Source: Variovorax sp. PMC12
GTDB taxonomy: Bacteria; Pseudomonadota; Gammaproteobacteria; Burkholderiales; Burkholderiaceae_C
Direction: 5' to 3'
NCBI RefSeq assembly: GCF_003019815.1
Contig: NZ_CP027773.1
Location: forward strand, 3,235,001 to 3,299,000
Length of the DNA: 64,000 nucleotides
Positions within the stretch are counted from its first letter, which is position 1; each line of letters begins with the position of its first letter. The notes under the pieces were generated by a model that saw only the letters and a list, made by a program, of their open reading frames with translations, did not search any database and was not told the DNA's origin. This document shows positions 17,685 to 26,065 of the stretch, one piece after another. The translations under genes were made by a program, and so were the position numbers.

Positions 17685-17727
17685 GTATGAACTCCTGGAA
17701 TCGATGGAAAAGTGACGAATGATCGCG

Positions 17728-19560
17728 CTAGAGCATCGGAACCGCTTCGCTCTTCTGCAAAGCCCACATCTGCGCGTAGCGGCCCTGCCTGGCGAGCAGC
17801 TCCGCATGCGTGCCGCGCTCGACGATCACGCCCGACTCCAGCACCAGGATCTCGTGCGCGTCCACCACCGTCGACAGGCGGTGCGCGATGACCAGCGTGG
17901 TCTTGTCCTGCGCGGCGCTCTTGAGCTCCGACTGGATGGCTCGCTCGTTGGCCGAGTCGAGCGCCGAGGTGGCCTCGTCGAAGATCACGATCGGCGGGTT
18001 CTTCAGCAGCGTGCGCGCAATGGCCACGCGCTGCTTCTCGCCGCCGGAGAGCTTGAGGCCGCGCTCGCCCACGGTGGTGTCATAGCCCTTGGGCGTGGCC
18101 ACGATGAAGTCGTGGATGCGCGCGGCGCGCGCGGCGGCTTCCACTTCTTCGCGGCTCGCGCCCGGGCGGCCGTAGGCGATGTTGTATTCGACCGTGTCGT
18201 TGAAGAGCACCGTGTCCTGCGGCACGATGCCGATGGCGCGGCGCACGCTGGACTGCGTCACTTCGCGGATGTCTTCCCCGCCGATGGTGATGCGCCCCTG
18301 CTGCACGTCGTAGAAGCGGTAAAGCAGCCGCGCCAGCGTCGACTTGCCAGAGCCCGAAGGCCCGACCACAGCCACCGTCTTGCCGGCCGGGATCTCGAAG
18401 CTCACATGCTTGAGGATGGGCCGCGCGGGCTCGTAGGCAAAGCTCACGTCCTCGAAGCGCACGGTGGCGTCGGCGCCGGCAAGCGGCTGCGCACCGGGCG
18501 CGTCGCGCACCTCGCGCTCCTTTTCCATCAGCACGAACATCTTGTCGAGGTCGGTCAGGCTCTGCTTGATCTCGCGGTAGATCACGCCCAGGAAGTTCAG
18601 CGGAATGTAGAGCTGGATCATGAAGGCGTTGACCATCACCAGGTCGCCCAGCGTCATGCGCCCCTCCACCACGCCCGAGGTGGCGCGCCACAGCATCAGC
18701 ACCAGGCTCACCGCGATCAGCAGCTGCTGCCCGGTGTTGAGCATGCTCAGCGTGCGCTGGCTCTTGATGGCGGCCTTGCGGTAGCGGTCGAGGCTGGCGT
18801 CGTAGCGGCCGGCCTCGAAGTCTTCGTTGTTGAAGTACTTGACGGTTTCGTAGTTCAGCAGCGAATCGACCGCGCGGCTCTGGGCCACGGAGTCGAGCTC
18901 GTTCATGGTCTTGCGGAACTTGGTGCGCCATTCGGTCACCGTCACGGTGAAGGCGATGTACAGCACCAGCGCGGCGGCCGTGATCCAGACGAACAGCGAA
19001 TCGAACTTCACGCCCAGGATGGTGAGCACCAGCACCAGCTCGATGATGGTCGGCACGATGCTGTAGAGCGACATCGAGATGAGCGAATGCACGCCGCGCG
19101 TGCCGCGCTCGATGTCGCGCGTCATGCCGCCGGTCTGGCGCTCCAGGTGAAAGCGCAGGCTCAGCGCGTGCAGGTGGCGGAACACCTCCAGCGCGATCTG
19201 CCGGGCCGTGCCCTCGGTGGCCTTGGCGAAGATCAGCTCGCGCAGCTCGCCGAACAGCGAGGTCGAGAAGCGCAGCAGGCCGTAGGCCAGCAGCAGGCCG
19301 ATGGGCACGATGAGCAGCGCCTGGGCCATGTCGGGCTTCGGCGTCATGGTGTCGACCAGGTTCTTCAGCAGCACCGGCACGCCGACGTTGGCCACCTTGG
19401 CGCCCACCATGAAGGCCAGCGCGGCGGCCACCCGCCACTTGTACTGCCAGAGGTAGGGAAACAGGCGGCGCAGCGTCGCCCAGTCGGAACGGTCGCTGCG
19501 CTCCGGCGGGTGGCCGGAGGCGGGGTGGGAGGGGGGAAGGGCTTCGCCGCTGCGGCGCAT
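17728..19560 (-). CDS. Atm1/ABCB-type ABC exporter, fused membrane and ATPase domains
   Basis: A 610-residue half-transporter. The membrane domain (about residues 30-320, six helices) has the ABCB7/Atm1-like segment NYETVKYFNNEDFEAGRYD. The ATPase domain (about 365-600) has Walker A GPSGSGKST, signature LSGGEKQR, Walker B IVIFDEATSALD and H-loop VIAHRLST. The ATM1 look suggests export of glutathione- or polysulfide-type conjugates or heavy-metal thiolates, working as a homodimer. The ATG at 19560 was chosen over a TTG at 19569. No clear ribosome site is visible. It is divergent from yciA (41 bp). Confidence 0.9.
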   Translation of the reverse strand: MRRSGEALPPSHPASGHPPERSDRSDWATLRRLFPYLWQYKWRVAAALAFMVGAKVANVGVPVLLKNLVDTMTPKPDMAQALLIVPIGLLLAYGLLRFSTSLFGELRELIFAKATEGTARQIALEVFRHLHALSLRFHLERQTGGMTRDIERGTRGVHSLISMSLYSIVPTIIELVLVLTILGVKFDSLFVWITAAALVLYIAFTVTVTEWRTKFRKTMNELDSVAQSRAVDSLLNYETVKYFNNEDFEAGRYDASLDRYRKAAIKSQRTLSMLNTGQQLLIAVSLVLMLWRATSGVVEGRMTLGDLVMVNAFMIQLYIPLNFLGVIYREIKQSLTDLDKMFVLMEKEREVRDAPGAQPLAGADATVRFEDVSFAYEPARPILKHVSFEIPAGKTVAVVGPSGSGKSTLARLLYRFYDVQQGRITIGGEDIREVTQSSVRRAIGIVPQDTVLFNDTVEYNIAYGRPGASREEVEAAARAARIHDFIVATPKGYDTTVGERGLKLSGGEKQRVAIARTLLKNPPIVIFDEATSALDSANERAIQSELKSAAQDKTTLVIAHRLSTVVDAHEILVLESGVIVERGTHAELLARQGRYAQMWALQKSEAVPML

Positions 19561-19601
19561 GGGAGACAATCGTGGTTGCTTGTTTGTTCCAGATTGTGCC
19601 C

Positions 19602-20027
19602 ATGTCAGATACTTCCAGCGCCGCCGCTGCCGCCACCCTCAAGAGCCTGCCCACCGACATGGAGCTGGTGCTCAAGGTCATTCCGATGCCGGCCGACTGC
19701 AATGCCAACGGCGACATCTTCGGCGGCTGGGTCATGGCGCAGTGCGACCTGGCCGGCTCGGTGATCCCCGCGCGCTACGCCAAGGGCCGCCAGGCCACGG
19801 TGGCGGTGAACGAGTTCATCTTCAAGCAGCCGGTGCGGCTGGGCGACATCCTCTCGTTCTATTCGAAGCTGGTGCGCATCGGGCGCACCTCGGTCACGGT
19901 GACGGTCGAGGTGTTCGCAGAGCGCTTCCGGGCGCAGGGCGAGTACATCAAGGTGACGCAGGCGACCTTCACCTACGTGGCCATCGACGACAACGGCCGC
20001 CCGCGCCCCATCGAACAACAGCCCTGA
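19602..20027 (+). CDS. yciA: Acyl-CoA thioesterase, YciA-like hotdog protein
   Basis: A 141-residue hotdog-fold thioesterase. The family motif NANGDIFGGWVMAQCDLAG carries the catalytic Asn/Asp region, followed by the FKQPVRLGDILSFYSKLVRI strand set. Normal length for YciA. The start at 19602 (MSDTSS) was chosen; ten further in-frame codons upstream lack a ribosome site and overlap the divergent promoter region. Likely hydrolyses a broad range of acyl-CoAs. It converges on the binding protein at 20038. Confidence 0.9.
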   Translation: MSDTSSAAAAATLKSLPTDMELVLKVIPMPADCNANGDIFGGWVMAQCDLAGSVIPARYAKGRQATVAVNEFIFKQPVRLGDILSFYSKLVRIGRTSVTVTVEVFAERFRAQGEYIKVTQATFTYVAIDDNGRPRPIEQQP

Positions 20028-20037
20028 TCGGGCAGGC

Positions 20038-21291
20038 TCACAGGCCCGGGTCGCGCACCCGCTCGAAGCGCTCGAACTCGCGGTTGATCCAGCGCCCGTC
20101 GCGGCGCTCCACCCGGCGGATGTACACGGTCTGCACGATGTCCCTCGTATGGGCGTCGATCTCGACCGGCCCGCGCGGGCTGTCCAGCCTGAGGCCGCGA
20201 AACGCATCCACCAGCCGCTCCCCGCCCGCATTGCCGCGCGCGGCGGGCGAACTCATGGCCGCATCCACGGCCGCGAGCGCGTCGTGGGCCGCCACGGCGA
20301 AATAGCCCGGCCGCAGGTGGCTGCCGTACTCGGCTTCGAACACGCCCGTGAAGCGGCGGTTGGCCGGCGAGTCGTGCGCGAACGAATAGTGGTGGCTGGT
20401 GACCAGGCCATCGGCCAGCTCGCCGATGCCTTCGAGGTAGTGGTCGTCGGTGGCATCGCCCGTGGCAAGCAGGCGGATGCCGGTGTCGGCCATGCCGCGG
20501 TCGCGCCAGAACTTGAGGAAGGTGGCCGGCATCTGCCCCGAGGGCAGGAAGAAGAACACCGCCTGCGGCTTGAGCTCGCGCAGCCGCAGCATGTAGGCCG
20601 AGTAGTCGAGCGTGGCCAGCGGCACCCGCAGCATCGCGCCGACCCGCCCGCCGCCCGCGGTGATGCCCGAGACGAAGGCGCTCTCGGCATCGACACCCGA
20701 GGCGTAGTCGGCCACCACCGTGCACACGTCGCGCAGCCCCTGCTGGAGCGCCCATCGCGCCAGCGGCAGCGTGACCTGCGCGATGGTGAACGACACCCGC
20801 ACCGCGAACGGGCAGCGCGACGTGATGCCGGAGGACGCGGCATTCATCACGATGAGGGGCATCCTGGCCTGCGTGGCGACGGCGCCCACGGCGTAGGCGT
20901 TGGAGCTGAAGTCGAGCCCGCCCAGCAGGTCGACCTGTTCGCTCTCCACGAGGTCCTGCGCATGGCGCCGCGCCTGGTCGGGTGCGCTGCCGGGCACGTC
21001 GCGCCGCAGCAGCTCGACCGGCCGGCCCGCGATGTGATGGTTGTGCGCGGCCAGCCAGACCGCCATGCCCGCATCGAACTGGCGCCCGCCGCCCGCATAG
21101 GGCCCGGACCACGAGCCGATGACGCCGATGCGCAGCGGACGCACCCGCGCCAGAACCAGCGCGGGCGCAGCCAGTGCGCCCGCAAGCAACCCCAAAGTAC
21201 GCCGGCGCACCGGCTGGAATGCTACTTTTTCAGTAGCATCACTCGCCCGCTGGCCGGGCGCTGGGAGAGTTCTGACTCCTTGGATTTGCAC
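20038..21291 (-). CDS. ABC-type branched-chain-amino-acid-like substrate-binding protein
   Basis: A periplasmic binding protein of type I fold (Leu/Ile/Val or urea/amide-binding family), up to 417 residues. An Arg-rich signal segment VRRRTLGLLAGALAAPALVL precedes the mature LRIGVIGSWSGPYAGGGRQF motif. Later blocks are VDLLGGLDFSSNAYAVG and HHYSFAHDSPANRRF, resembling AmiC/UrtA-like proteins. The start is uncertain: GTG at 21291 gives a long preceding segment, while GTG at 21210 starts right at the signal. No permease or ATPase genes adjoin, so it may be a sensor or orphan. Confidence 0.8.
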   Translation of the reverse strand: MQIQGVRTLPAPGQRASDATEKVAFQPVRRRTLGLLAGALAAPALVLARVRPLRIGVIGSWSGPYAGGGRQFDAGMAVWLAAHNHHIAGRPVELLRRDVPGSAPDQARRHAQDLVESEQVDLLGGLDFSSNAYAVGAVATQARMPLIVMNAASSGITSRCPFAVRVSFTIAQVTLPLARWALQQGLRDVCTVVADYASGVDAESAFVSGITAGGGRVGAMLRVPLATLDYSAYMLRLRELKPQAVFFFLPSGQMPATFLKFWRDRGMADTGIRLLATGDATDDHYLEGIGELADGLVTSHHYSFAHDSPANRRFTGVFEAEYGSHLRPGYFAVAAHDALAAVDAAMSSPAARGNAGGERLVDAFRGLRLDSPRGPVEIDAHTRDIVQTVYIRRVERRDGRWINREFERFERVRDPGL

Positions 21292-21327
21292 GCCGGACAG
21301 TTTAAGCGCGCAAGTCCGGAAAGCACG

Positions 21328-22092
21328 TCAGACCTTGGAGAAATCAGGCTTGCGCTTCTCCATGAAGGCACCGAAGGCCTCCCGCGCCGCCGGCTCGCGC
21401 AGCATGCGACCGAAGCTCGCGCCCTCTTCGCCCATGCGCTCGAGCACGGCGGGCATCTGGCCCTTCTTCAGCAGGCGCTTGGTCTCGATCAGCGCGCTCA
21501 GCGGCTTGGCCGCGAGCTTGCGGGCCTGCATCTGCGCGATGCCGTTGGCTTCGGTCGGCGGCACCACGCGGTTGACCAGGCCCACTTCGAGCGCGGCCTC
21601 GGCCATGAAGGGCTCGCCCAGCAGCAGCGCCTCGGCCGCGCGGTGGTAGCCCAGCATCTGCGGCACCAGCAGGCTCGAGGCAGCCTCGGGGCACAGGCCC
21701 AGGTTCACGAAGGGCATCGAGAACGCCGCGTTGTCCCCCGCGTAGACCAGGTCGCAGTGGAACAGCATGGTGGTGCCGATGCCCACGGCCGGGCCGCACA
21801 CCGAGGCGACGATCGGCTTGGGGAAGGTGGCGATGCCGCGCAGGAAGCGGAACACCGGCGACTCCTGCGTCGACGGCGGGCCGTTGAGGAAATCGCCGAT
21901 GTCGTTGCCCGCGCTGAAGATGGTCGGGTCGCCCTGGATCAGCACGCAGCGCACGGCGGCTTCGCTCTCCGCGGTGGCCAGCGCGTCGGCCAGCTCGGCA
22001 TACATGCTGCTGGTGATCGAGTTCTTCTTGTCGACGCGGTTGAAGGTGATGGTCATCACGCCGGCTTCGGTGTGGACGAGGATGTCGCTCAT
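21328..22092 (-). CDS. Enoyl-CoA hydratase/isomerase
   Basis: A 254-residue crotonase. Oxyanion-hole motif SAGNDIGDF near residues 60-70, and the second G-rich motif in CGPAVGIGTTMLFHCDLVYA. The position of the first catalytic Glu in CoA hydratases is not obviously conserved (AAFSMPFVNLGLCPEAASS has Glu in the second position), as in isomerase-type members. The start at 22092 (MSDILVH) has AAGGA 7 nt upstream. Last gene of the minus-strand acyl-CoA cluster. Function is hydration or double-bond isomerisation in beta-oxidation. Confidence 0.9.
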   Translation of the reverse strand: MSDILVHTEAGVMTITFNRVDKKNSITSSMYAELADALATAESEAAVRCVLIQGDPTIFSAGNDIGDFLNGPPSTQESPVFRFLRGIATFPKPIVASVCGPAVGIGTTMLFHCDLVYAGDNAAFSMPFVNLGLCPEAASSLLVPQMLGYHRAAEALLLGEPFMAEAALEVGLVNRVVPPTEANGIAQMQARKLAAKPLSALIETKRLLKKGQMPAVLERMGEEGASFGRMLREPAAREAFGAFMEKRKPDFSKV

Positions 22093-22126
22093 AAAAAATC
22101 CTTGAATGGAACGGGTGGTGCCGCCC

Positions 22127-22723
22127 TCAGGCGGCGGCAAGTGCCTCGCGAACGAAATCGAGCCGGTCCTGGCCCCAGAACATTTCGTCGCCGACGAACA
22201 TGGTGGGTGCGCCGAAGACGCCACGCTCCACCGCTTCCTGCGTGACGGCCTTCAGGCGGTCCTTGGTTTCCTGCGCACCGGCCAGCGCGAGCAGGCCCGC
22301 GGCGTCGAAGCCCGCATTTTGCAAGACGGCGCCGACGGTCGCCGGGTCGTTGAGGTTCTTCGGCTCGACCCACATGGCGTGGAAGACCGCATCGACGTAG
22401 GCGCCGAAGCGCGCCGGCTCCTTCATCTGGATGCCGGTGGCGCCACGCATCAGCAGCAGCGTGTTGATGGGGAAGTGCGGGTTGTGCGCGAAGGGCACGT
22501 GGTAGCGCCTGGCGAAGCGCTTCAGGTCGGTCGTCATGTACGGACCCTTGGGCTTGATCTCGGCCGGCGAATGGTTGCCCGTGGCCTGGAACACGCCGCC
22601 GAGCAGCATGGGCTTCCACACCAGTTCGGCACCGGTGTCGGCGCAGATGTGCGGCAGCTGCGTCGCGGCCAGGTAGGCGGCGGGGCTGCCGAAGTCGAAA
22701 TAGAAGTCGACGGATTTGGTCAT
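22127..22723 (-). CDS. 2-hydroxychromene-2-carboxylate isomerase-like protein (DsbA/GST-kappa fold)
   Basis: A 198-residue thioredoxin-fold protein of the HCCA isomerase family. N-terminal VDFYFDFGSPAAYLA carries the Ser/Asn that binds glutathione in place of the CxxC. The C-terminal cis-Pro motif is VFGAPTMFVGDEMFWGQDRL. The start at 22723 has AAGGAG about 9 nt upstream. Classical members act in naphthalene breakdown, but many occur in lipid clusters without aromatic genes, as here. It lies between an SDR and an enoyl-CoA hydratase in the same direction. Confidence 0.88.
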   Translation of the reverse strand: MTKSVDFYFDFGSPAAYLAATQLPHICADTGAELVWKPMLLGGVFQATGNHSPAEIKPKGPYMTTDLKRFARRYHVPFAHNPHFPINTLLLMRGATGIQMKEPARFGAYVDAVFHAMWVEPKNLNDPATVGAVLQNAGFDAAGLLALAGAQETKDRLKAVTQEAVERGVFGAPTMFVGDEMFWGQDRLDFVREALAAA

Positions 22724-22749
22724 TGGCGTTGTCTCCTTCGCGGAATTCT

Positions 22750-23499
22750 TCAGAACTTCTCGGACCAGGGCCGCAGGTCGAGCTCGTGCGTCCACGCATC
22801 GCGCGGCTGCGAATGGAGCATCCAGTAGCTGTCGGCAATGTGGTCGGGGTTCAGGATGCCGTCGCTTTCCTTCAGCGCATAGCGCTCGGGGAAGTTGCTG
22901 CGGATGAATTCGGTGTCGATGGCGCCGTCGACCACCACGTGCGCCACGTGAATGCCCTGCGGACCCAGTTCGCGCGCCATCGACTGGGCCAGCGCGCGCA
23001 GCGCCATCTTGGCGCCCGAGAACGCGCCGAAGTTCGCCGCGCCGCGCAGCGATGCCGTCGCGCCGGTGAAGATGATCGTGCCGCGGTGCCCACCCTCGGG
23101 CATCTCGCGCGCCACCATCCGCTTGGCCACCTCGCGCCCGTTGAGGAAGCCCGAGAAGCAGGCCATCTCCCACACCTTGAAGTACTTGCGCGCGGTCTCG
23201 CTGAGGATGCTCTCGGGCACGTTGGCGCCGATGTTGAACACCATCACCTCGATCGGCCCGACGGTCGATTCGATCTGCTCGACGAGCGCGACCACTTCTT
23301 CCTCCTTGCGCGCATCGCAGGCAAAGGCATGGGCGCGGCCGCCGTCGGCCTCGATCTGCGCGACCAGCGGCTGCAGCTTGTCGAGGCTGCGCCGGGTGAC
23401 GCAGGTGGCGAAACCCTCGCGTGCGAAGCGGCGTGCGATGGCACCGCCGGTGGCGTCGCCGGCGCCGACGATGAGCGCGGCTTTCTGCAATGCGGCCAT
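22750..23499 (-). CDS. Short-chain dehydrogenase/reductase-like protein with altered active site
   Basis: A 249-residue SDR fold. The cofactor loop is VGAGDATGGAIA (third Gly replaced by Ala) and the usual NNAG is FNIGAN. At the active site the Tyr of YxxxK is Phe160 (F-S-G-A-K164). The canonical Ser position reads TGAT. The fold and NAD(P) binding look intact but classical hydride-transfer chemistry would be impaired, so it may have changed chemistry or be a binding/structural protein. It is cotranscribed with the thioesterase (6-bp gap) and the HCCA-isomerase-like gene. Confidence 0.85.
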   Translation of the reverse strand: MAALQKAALIVGAGDATGGAIARRFAREGFATCVTRRSLDKLQPLVAQIEADGGRAHAFACDARKEEEVVALVEQIESTVGPIEVMVFNIGANVPESILSETARKYFKVWEMACFSGFLNGREVAKRMVAREMPEGGHRGTIIFTGATASLRGAANFGAFSGAKMALRALAQSMARELGPQGIHVAHVVVDGAIDTEFIRSNFPERYALKESDGILNPDHIADSYWMLHSQPRDAWTHELDLRPWSEKF

Positions 23500-23505
23500 G
23501 TTTCT

Positions 23506-24342
23506 CTATTCCTTGTAGTAGACGATCTGGTTGGAGGTGGCCAGCAGCACGCCCTTCTCGCTCCACAGATGCGCCGTCTGGTCGAAGAAACCGTTGAAGA
23601 ACTGCTGCCCCGCCGCACGGCCCAGCAGGTAGCCCGTGCCGACCTCTGCCAGTTGCGCCGGGCCGGCGTGGAAGTAGGTGGTGATCGACACCGTGCCCGC
23701 CGGCACGTGCCTGGCGCGGCGCAGCCACACGCGCGGATAGAACACGTCGCTCATCGCGGCGAGCGAGGCGAAGTCGAGCGGGCGCGCTTGGGCGTCGCGC
23801 AGCCAGATGCGGGTTTCGCTGTGTTGCAGGCTGCCGTCCCACTTCGCGGGAATGCCGCCGCTGAATGGGCGCATCTCGTACTGGTCGATCCACGCCACGC
23901 CCGATGGGCCGATGCTCATGCGGTCGACGGTCTCGGGCCGCGGCGCCTCGGGCATCGGCATGTCGCCCTCGCCCCAGGTGTCGCGGCGCGCGGCCGTCAC
24001 CACGGTGGCGGTGGTCGTCATGTTGGGCGCGCCGCCGGGGCCGGGCTGCGTGACCTGCACGGTCCAGTGCTGTGTCGAGCGGTTGGTGCGCACGGCCGTG
24101 GCCTGGATGTCGAAAGCGCCCGCCTCGAGCGCGGCGGCGTAGTTGACGGTGAGCGCGATGGGCGTGCCGAGCACGTCGGGGTGCTGCATCACCGACTGCA
24201 GCACCAGCGCCGCCGTGGTGCCGCCGAACGGCCCGACCATGTTCCAGTAGTCGGGGCTGGTGGTGCCGGTGAAGTGCCCCACGCGGATGTCGCTGTGGTG
24301 GATCCTCAGGGCTTTGTCGAAGGGGTGCGTGCTCGTCGTCAT
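23506..24342 (-). CDS. Acyl-CoA thioesterase family protein (double hotdog, TesB-like)
   Basis: A 278-residue protein. An N-terminal hotdog (about residues 10-130: HFTGTTSPDYWNMVGPFGGT) and a C-terminal hotdog (about 170-275: VSITTYFHAG) match the acyl-CoA thioesterase-like (4HBT_3) layout. The start at 24342 (MTTSTHPFDK) was chosen; the 24 upstream in-frame residues lack a ribosome site. It sits between thiolase and SDR in the acyl-CoA cluster and likely releases free acids from CoA esters. The acyl-chain range is unknown. Confidence 0.85.
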   Translation of the reverse strand: MTTSTHPFDKALRIHHSDIRVGHFTGTTSPDYWNMVGPFGGTTAALVLQSVMQHPDVLGTPIALTVNYAAALEAGAFDIQATAVRTNRSTQHWTVQVTQPGPGGAPNMTTTATVVTAARRDTWGEGDMPMPEAPRPETVDRMSIGPSGVAWIDQYEMRPFSGGIPAKWDGSLQHSETRIWLRDAQARPLDFASLAAMSDVFYPRVWLRRARHVPAGTVSITTYFHAGPAQLAEVGTGYLLGRAAGQQFFNGFFDQTAHLWSEKGVLLATSNQIVYYKE

Positions 24343-24430
24343 GATCGGCAGTGTGCCTCCGGTGGGTGCGCTCGCGCAGTCGTGTGCGGGACGCCCCTGG
24401 CTGCGGCGCGGCACAGCCAGGGGGTCATGC

Positions 24431-25633
24431 TCAGACCCGCTCGAAGATCCCGGCGGCGCCCTGCCCCATGCCCACGCACATCGTGACCATGCCGTATTTC
24501 AGGTTCTCGCGGCGCAGCGCGTGCACGACTGTGGCCGAGCGGATGGCGCCCGTTGCACCCAGCGGATGGCCCAGCGCGATGGCGCCGCCCATCGGGTTGA
24601 CCTTCGACGGATCGAGCCCCAGCGTGTTGATGACGGCCAGCGACTGCGCGGCGAAGGCTTCGTTCAGCTCGAACCAGTCGATGTCCTCGTGCTTCAGGCC
24701 CGCATAGCGCAGCGCGGCGGGAATCGCTTCGATGGGGCCGATGCCCATGATGTGCGGCGGCACGCCCTTGCTGGCAAAGCTCACGAAGCGTGCGAGCGGC
24801 GTCAGGCCGTACTGCTTCACGGCCTTTTCGCTGGCCAGGATCAGCGCGCCGGCGCCGTCCGAGGTCTGCGAGCTGTTGCCGGCCGTGACGGTGCCGCGCG
24901 CGGCGAACACGGTGCGCAGCCTGGCCAGGCCTTCGATGCTGGTGTCGGGGCGCGCGCCTTCGTCGAGGCTGACGGTGCGCGTCTTCGCGATCGACTCGCC
25001 GGTCTCCAGGTCGGGCGTGCGGTCGGTCACTTCGATGGGCGTGATCTCGTCGGCGAACTTGCCGGCCTTCTGCGCGGCCAGTGCCTTCTGGTGCGAGGCG
25101 AGCGCGAACTCGTCCTGCGCCTCGCGGCTCACCTTCCACTGCTGCGCGACCTTCTCGGCGGTGAGGCCCATGCCGTAGGCGATGCCCACGTCGCCTTCGC
25201 GTTCGAAGATGGAAGGCGACAGCGAGGGCGAGTTGCCCATCATCGGCACCATGCTCATGCTCTCGACGCCGGCGGCGATCATCACGTCGGCCTCGCCCAC
25301 GCGGATGCGGTCGGCCGCCATCTGCACGGCCGACAGGCCCGATGCGCAGAAGCGGTTGACGGTGATACCGCCGACGCTGGTCGGCAGCCCGGCGAGCACC
25401 GCGCCGATGCGCGCGACGTTCAGGCCCTGCTGCGATTCGGGAATCGCGCAGCCGCAGATGATGTCTTCGATGGCCTTGGGGTCGAGGCTGGGCACGGCGG
25501 CCAACGCGGCACGCAGCGTGGTGGCCAGCAGGTCGTCGGGGCGGTAGTTGCGGAAGTAGCCGCGGTGCGACTTGCCGATGGGGGTGCGGGTGGCGGAGAC
25601 GATGTAGGCGTCTTGGACTTGTTTGCTGCTCAT
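24431..25633 (-). CDS. fadA: Acetyl-CoA C-acyltransferase (3-ketoacyl-CoA thiolase)
   Basis: A 400-residue thiolase that cleaves 3-ketoacyl-CoA to acetyl-CoA plus shortened acyl-CoA. Nucleophile Cys96 in NRFCASGLSA, His356 in ALGHPLGATGA, and Cys386 in CVGMGQG. The start at 25633 has AGGAG 8 nt upstream. It should form an operon with the multifunctional protein at 26113-28512, but a DUF559 gene framed by palindromic repeats lies between them. The DUF559 stop overlaps this start by 4 bp, which appears incidental. Confidence 0.93.
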   Translation of the reverse strand: MSSKQVQDAYIVSATRTPIGKSHRGYFRNYRPDDLLATTLRAALAAVPSLDPKAIEDIICGCAIPESQQGLNVARIGAVLAGLPTSVGGITVNRFCASGLSAVQMAADRIRVGEADVMIAAGVESMSMVPMMGNSPSLSPSIFEREGDVGIAYGMGLTAEKVAQQWKVSREAQDEFALASHQKALAAQKAGKFADEITPIEVTDRTPDLETGESIAKTRTVSLDEGARPDTSIEGLARLRTVFAARGTVTAGNSSQTSDGAGALILASEKAVKQYGLTPLARFVSFASKGVPPHIMGIGPIEAIPAALRYAGLKHEDIDWFELNEAFAAQSLAVINTLGLDPSKVNPMGGAIALGHPLGATGAIRSATVVHALRRENLKYGMVTMCVGMGQGAAGIFERV

Positions 25634-26049
25634 GAGGAAGCTCCTGAATTTTCTTGCTCCTTCCCCCTCCGGGGGAAGGCTGGGATGGGGGCCGGCGGCG
25701 TCAACTCGACAAGTCGGTTGGCGATGGCCTGGCGCACCCCATCGAAATTGATGAACGGTTCATTCGATGCGAAGCGCAATACATCGAAGCCTTGTTCGCG
25801 AAAAAAGGCGTCGCGTCTCGCGTCATAGACCTGCTGGGCCTGATGTTGGGAGCCGTCGAGTTCGACGATCAACTTCGGGGCCAGACAAGCAAAGTCCGCG
25901 ATGTAGTTGCCCAGCGGATGCTGGCGCCGGAACTTCACGCCCAGTTGCTCCGAGCGCAATCCACCCCAGAGCTTGCGCTCGGAATCCGTCATCTCGCGGC
26001 GAAGCACTTGCGCGTTCGCTCGGGCATTGGGAGTGGACTGGTTTCGCAT
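25630..26049 (-). CDS. DUF559 endonuclease-like protein
   Basis: A 139-residue protein with the DUF559 domain, a Vsr/PD-(D/E)xK-like nuclease fold. Visible motifs are TDSERKLWGGLR, VKFRRQHPLGNYIADF, then LIVELDGSQH (the acidic D and E-x-D set of the presumed active site) and FDVLRFASNE. The ATG at 26049 (MRNQSTP) was chosen; an earlier one at 26073 lies within the right-hand repeat. The last about 20 residues (after VELTPPAP) are encoded by the left-hand palindromic repeat, so the tail is repeat-derived. It is enclosed by inverted repeats and splits fadJ-fadA, which suggests a mobile unit. The biochemical function is not established. Confidence 0.88.
   Translation of the reverse strand: MRNQSTPNARANAQVLRREMTDSERKLWGGLRSEQLGVKFRRQHPLGNYIADFACLAPKLIVELDGSQHQAQQVYDARRDAFFREQGFDVLRFASNEPFINFDGVRQAIANRLVELTPPAPIPAFPRRGKEQENSGASS
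25653..25692. repeat. Short palindromic repeat, left flank of DUF559 cassette
   Basis: Reads CTTGCTCCTTCCCCCTCCGG and continues GGGAAGGCTGGGATGGGGGC. It contains an internal hairpin CTTCCCCC/GGGGGAAG. It overlaps the 3' end of the DUF559 coding sequence. It is inverted relative to 26066-26103 and homologous to the solo pair at 16639/16703. Confidence 0.88.
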
Positions 26050-26065
26050 CGTGCTTGGTTGGAGA

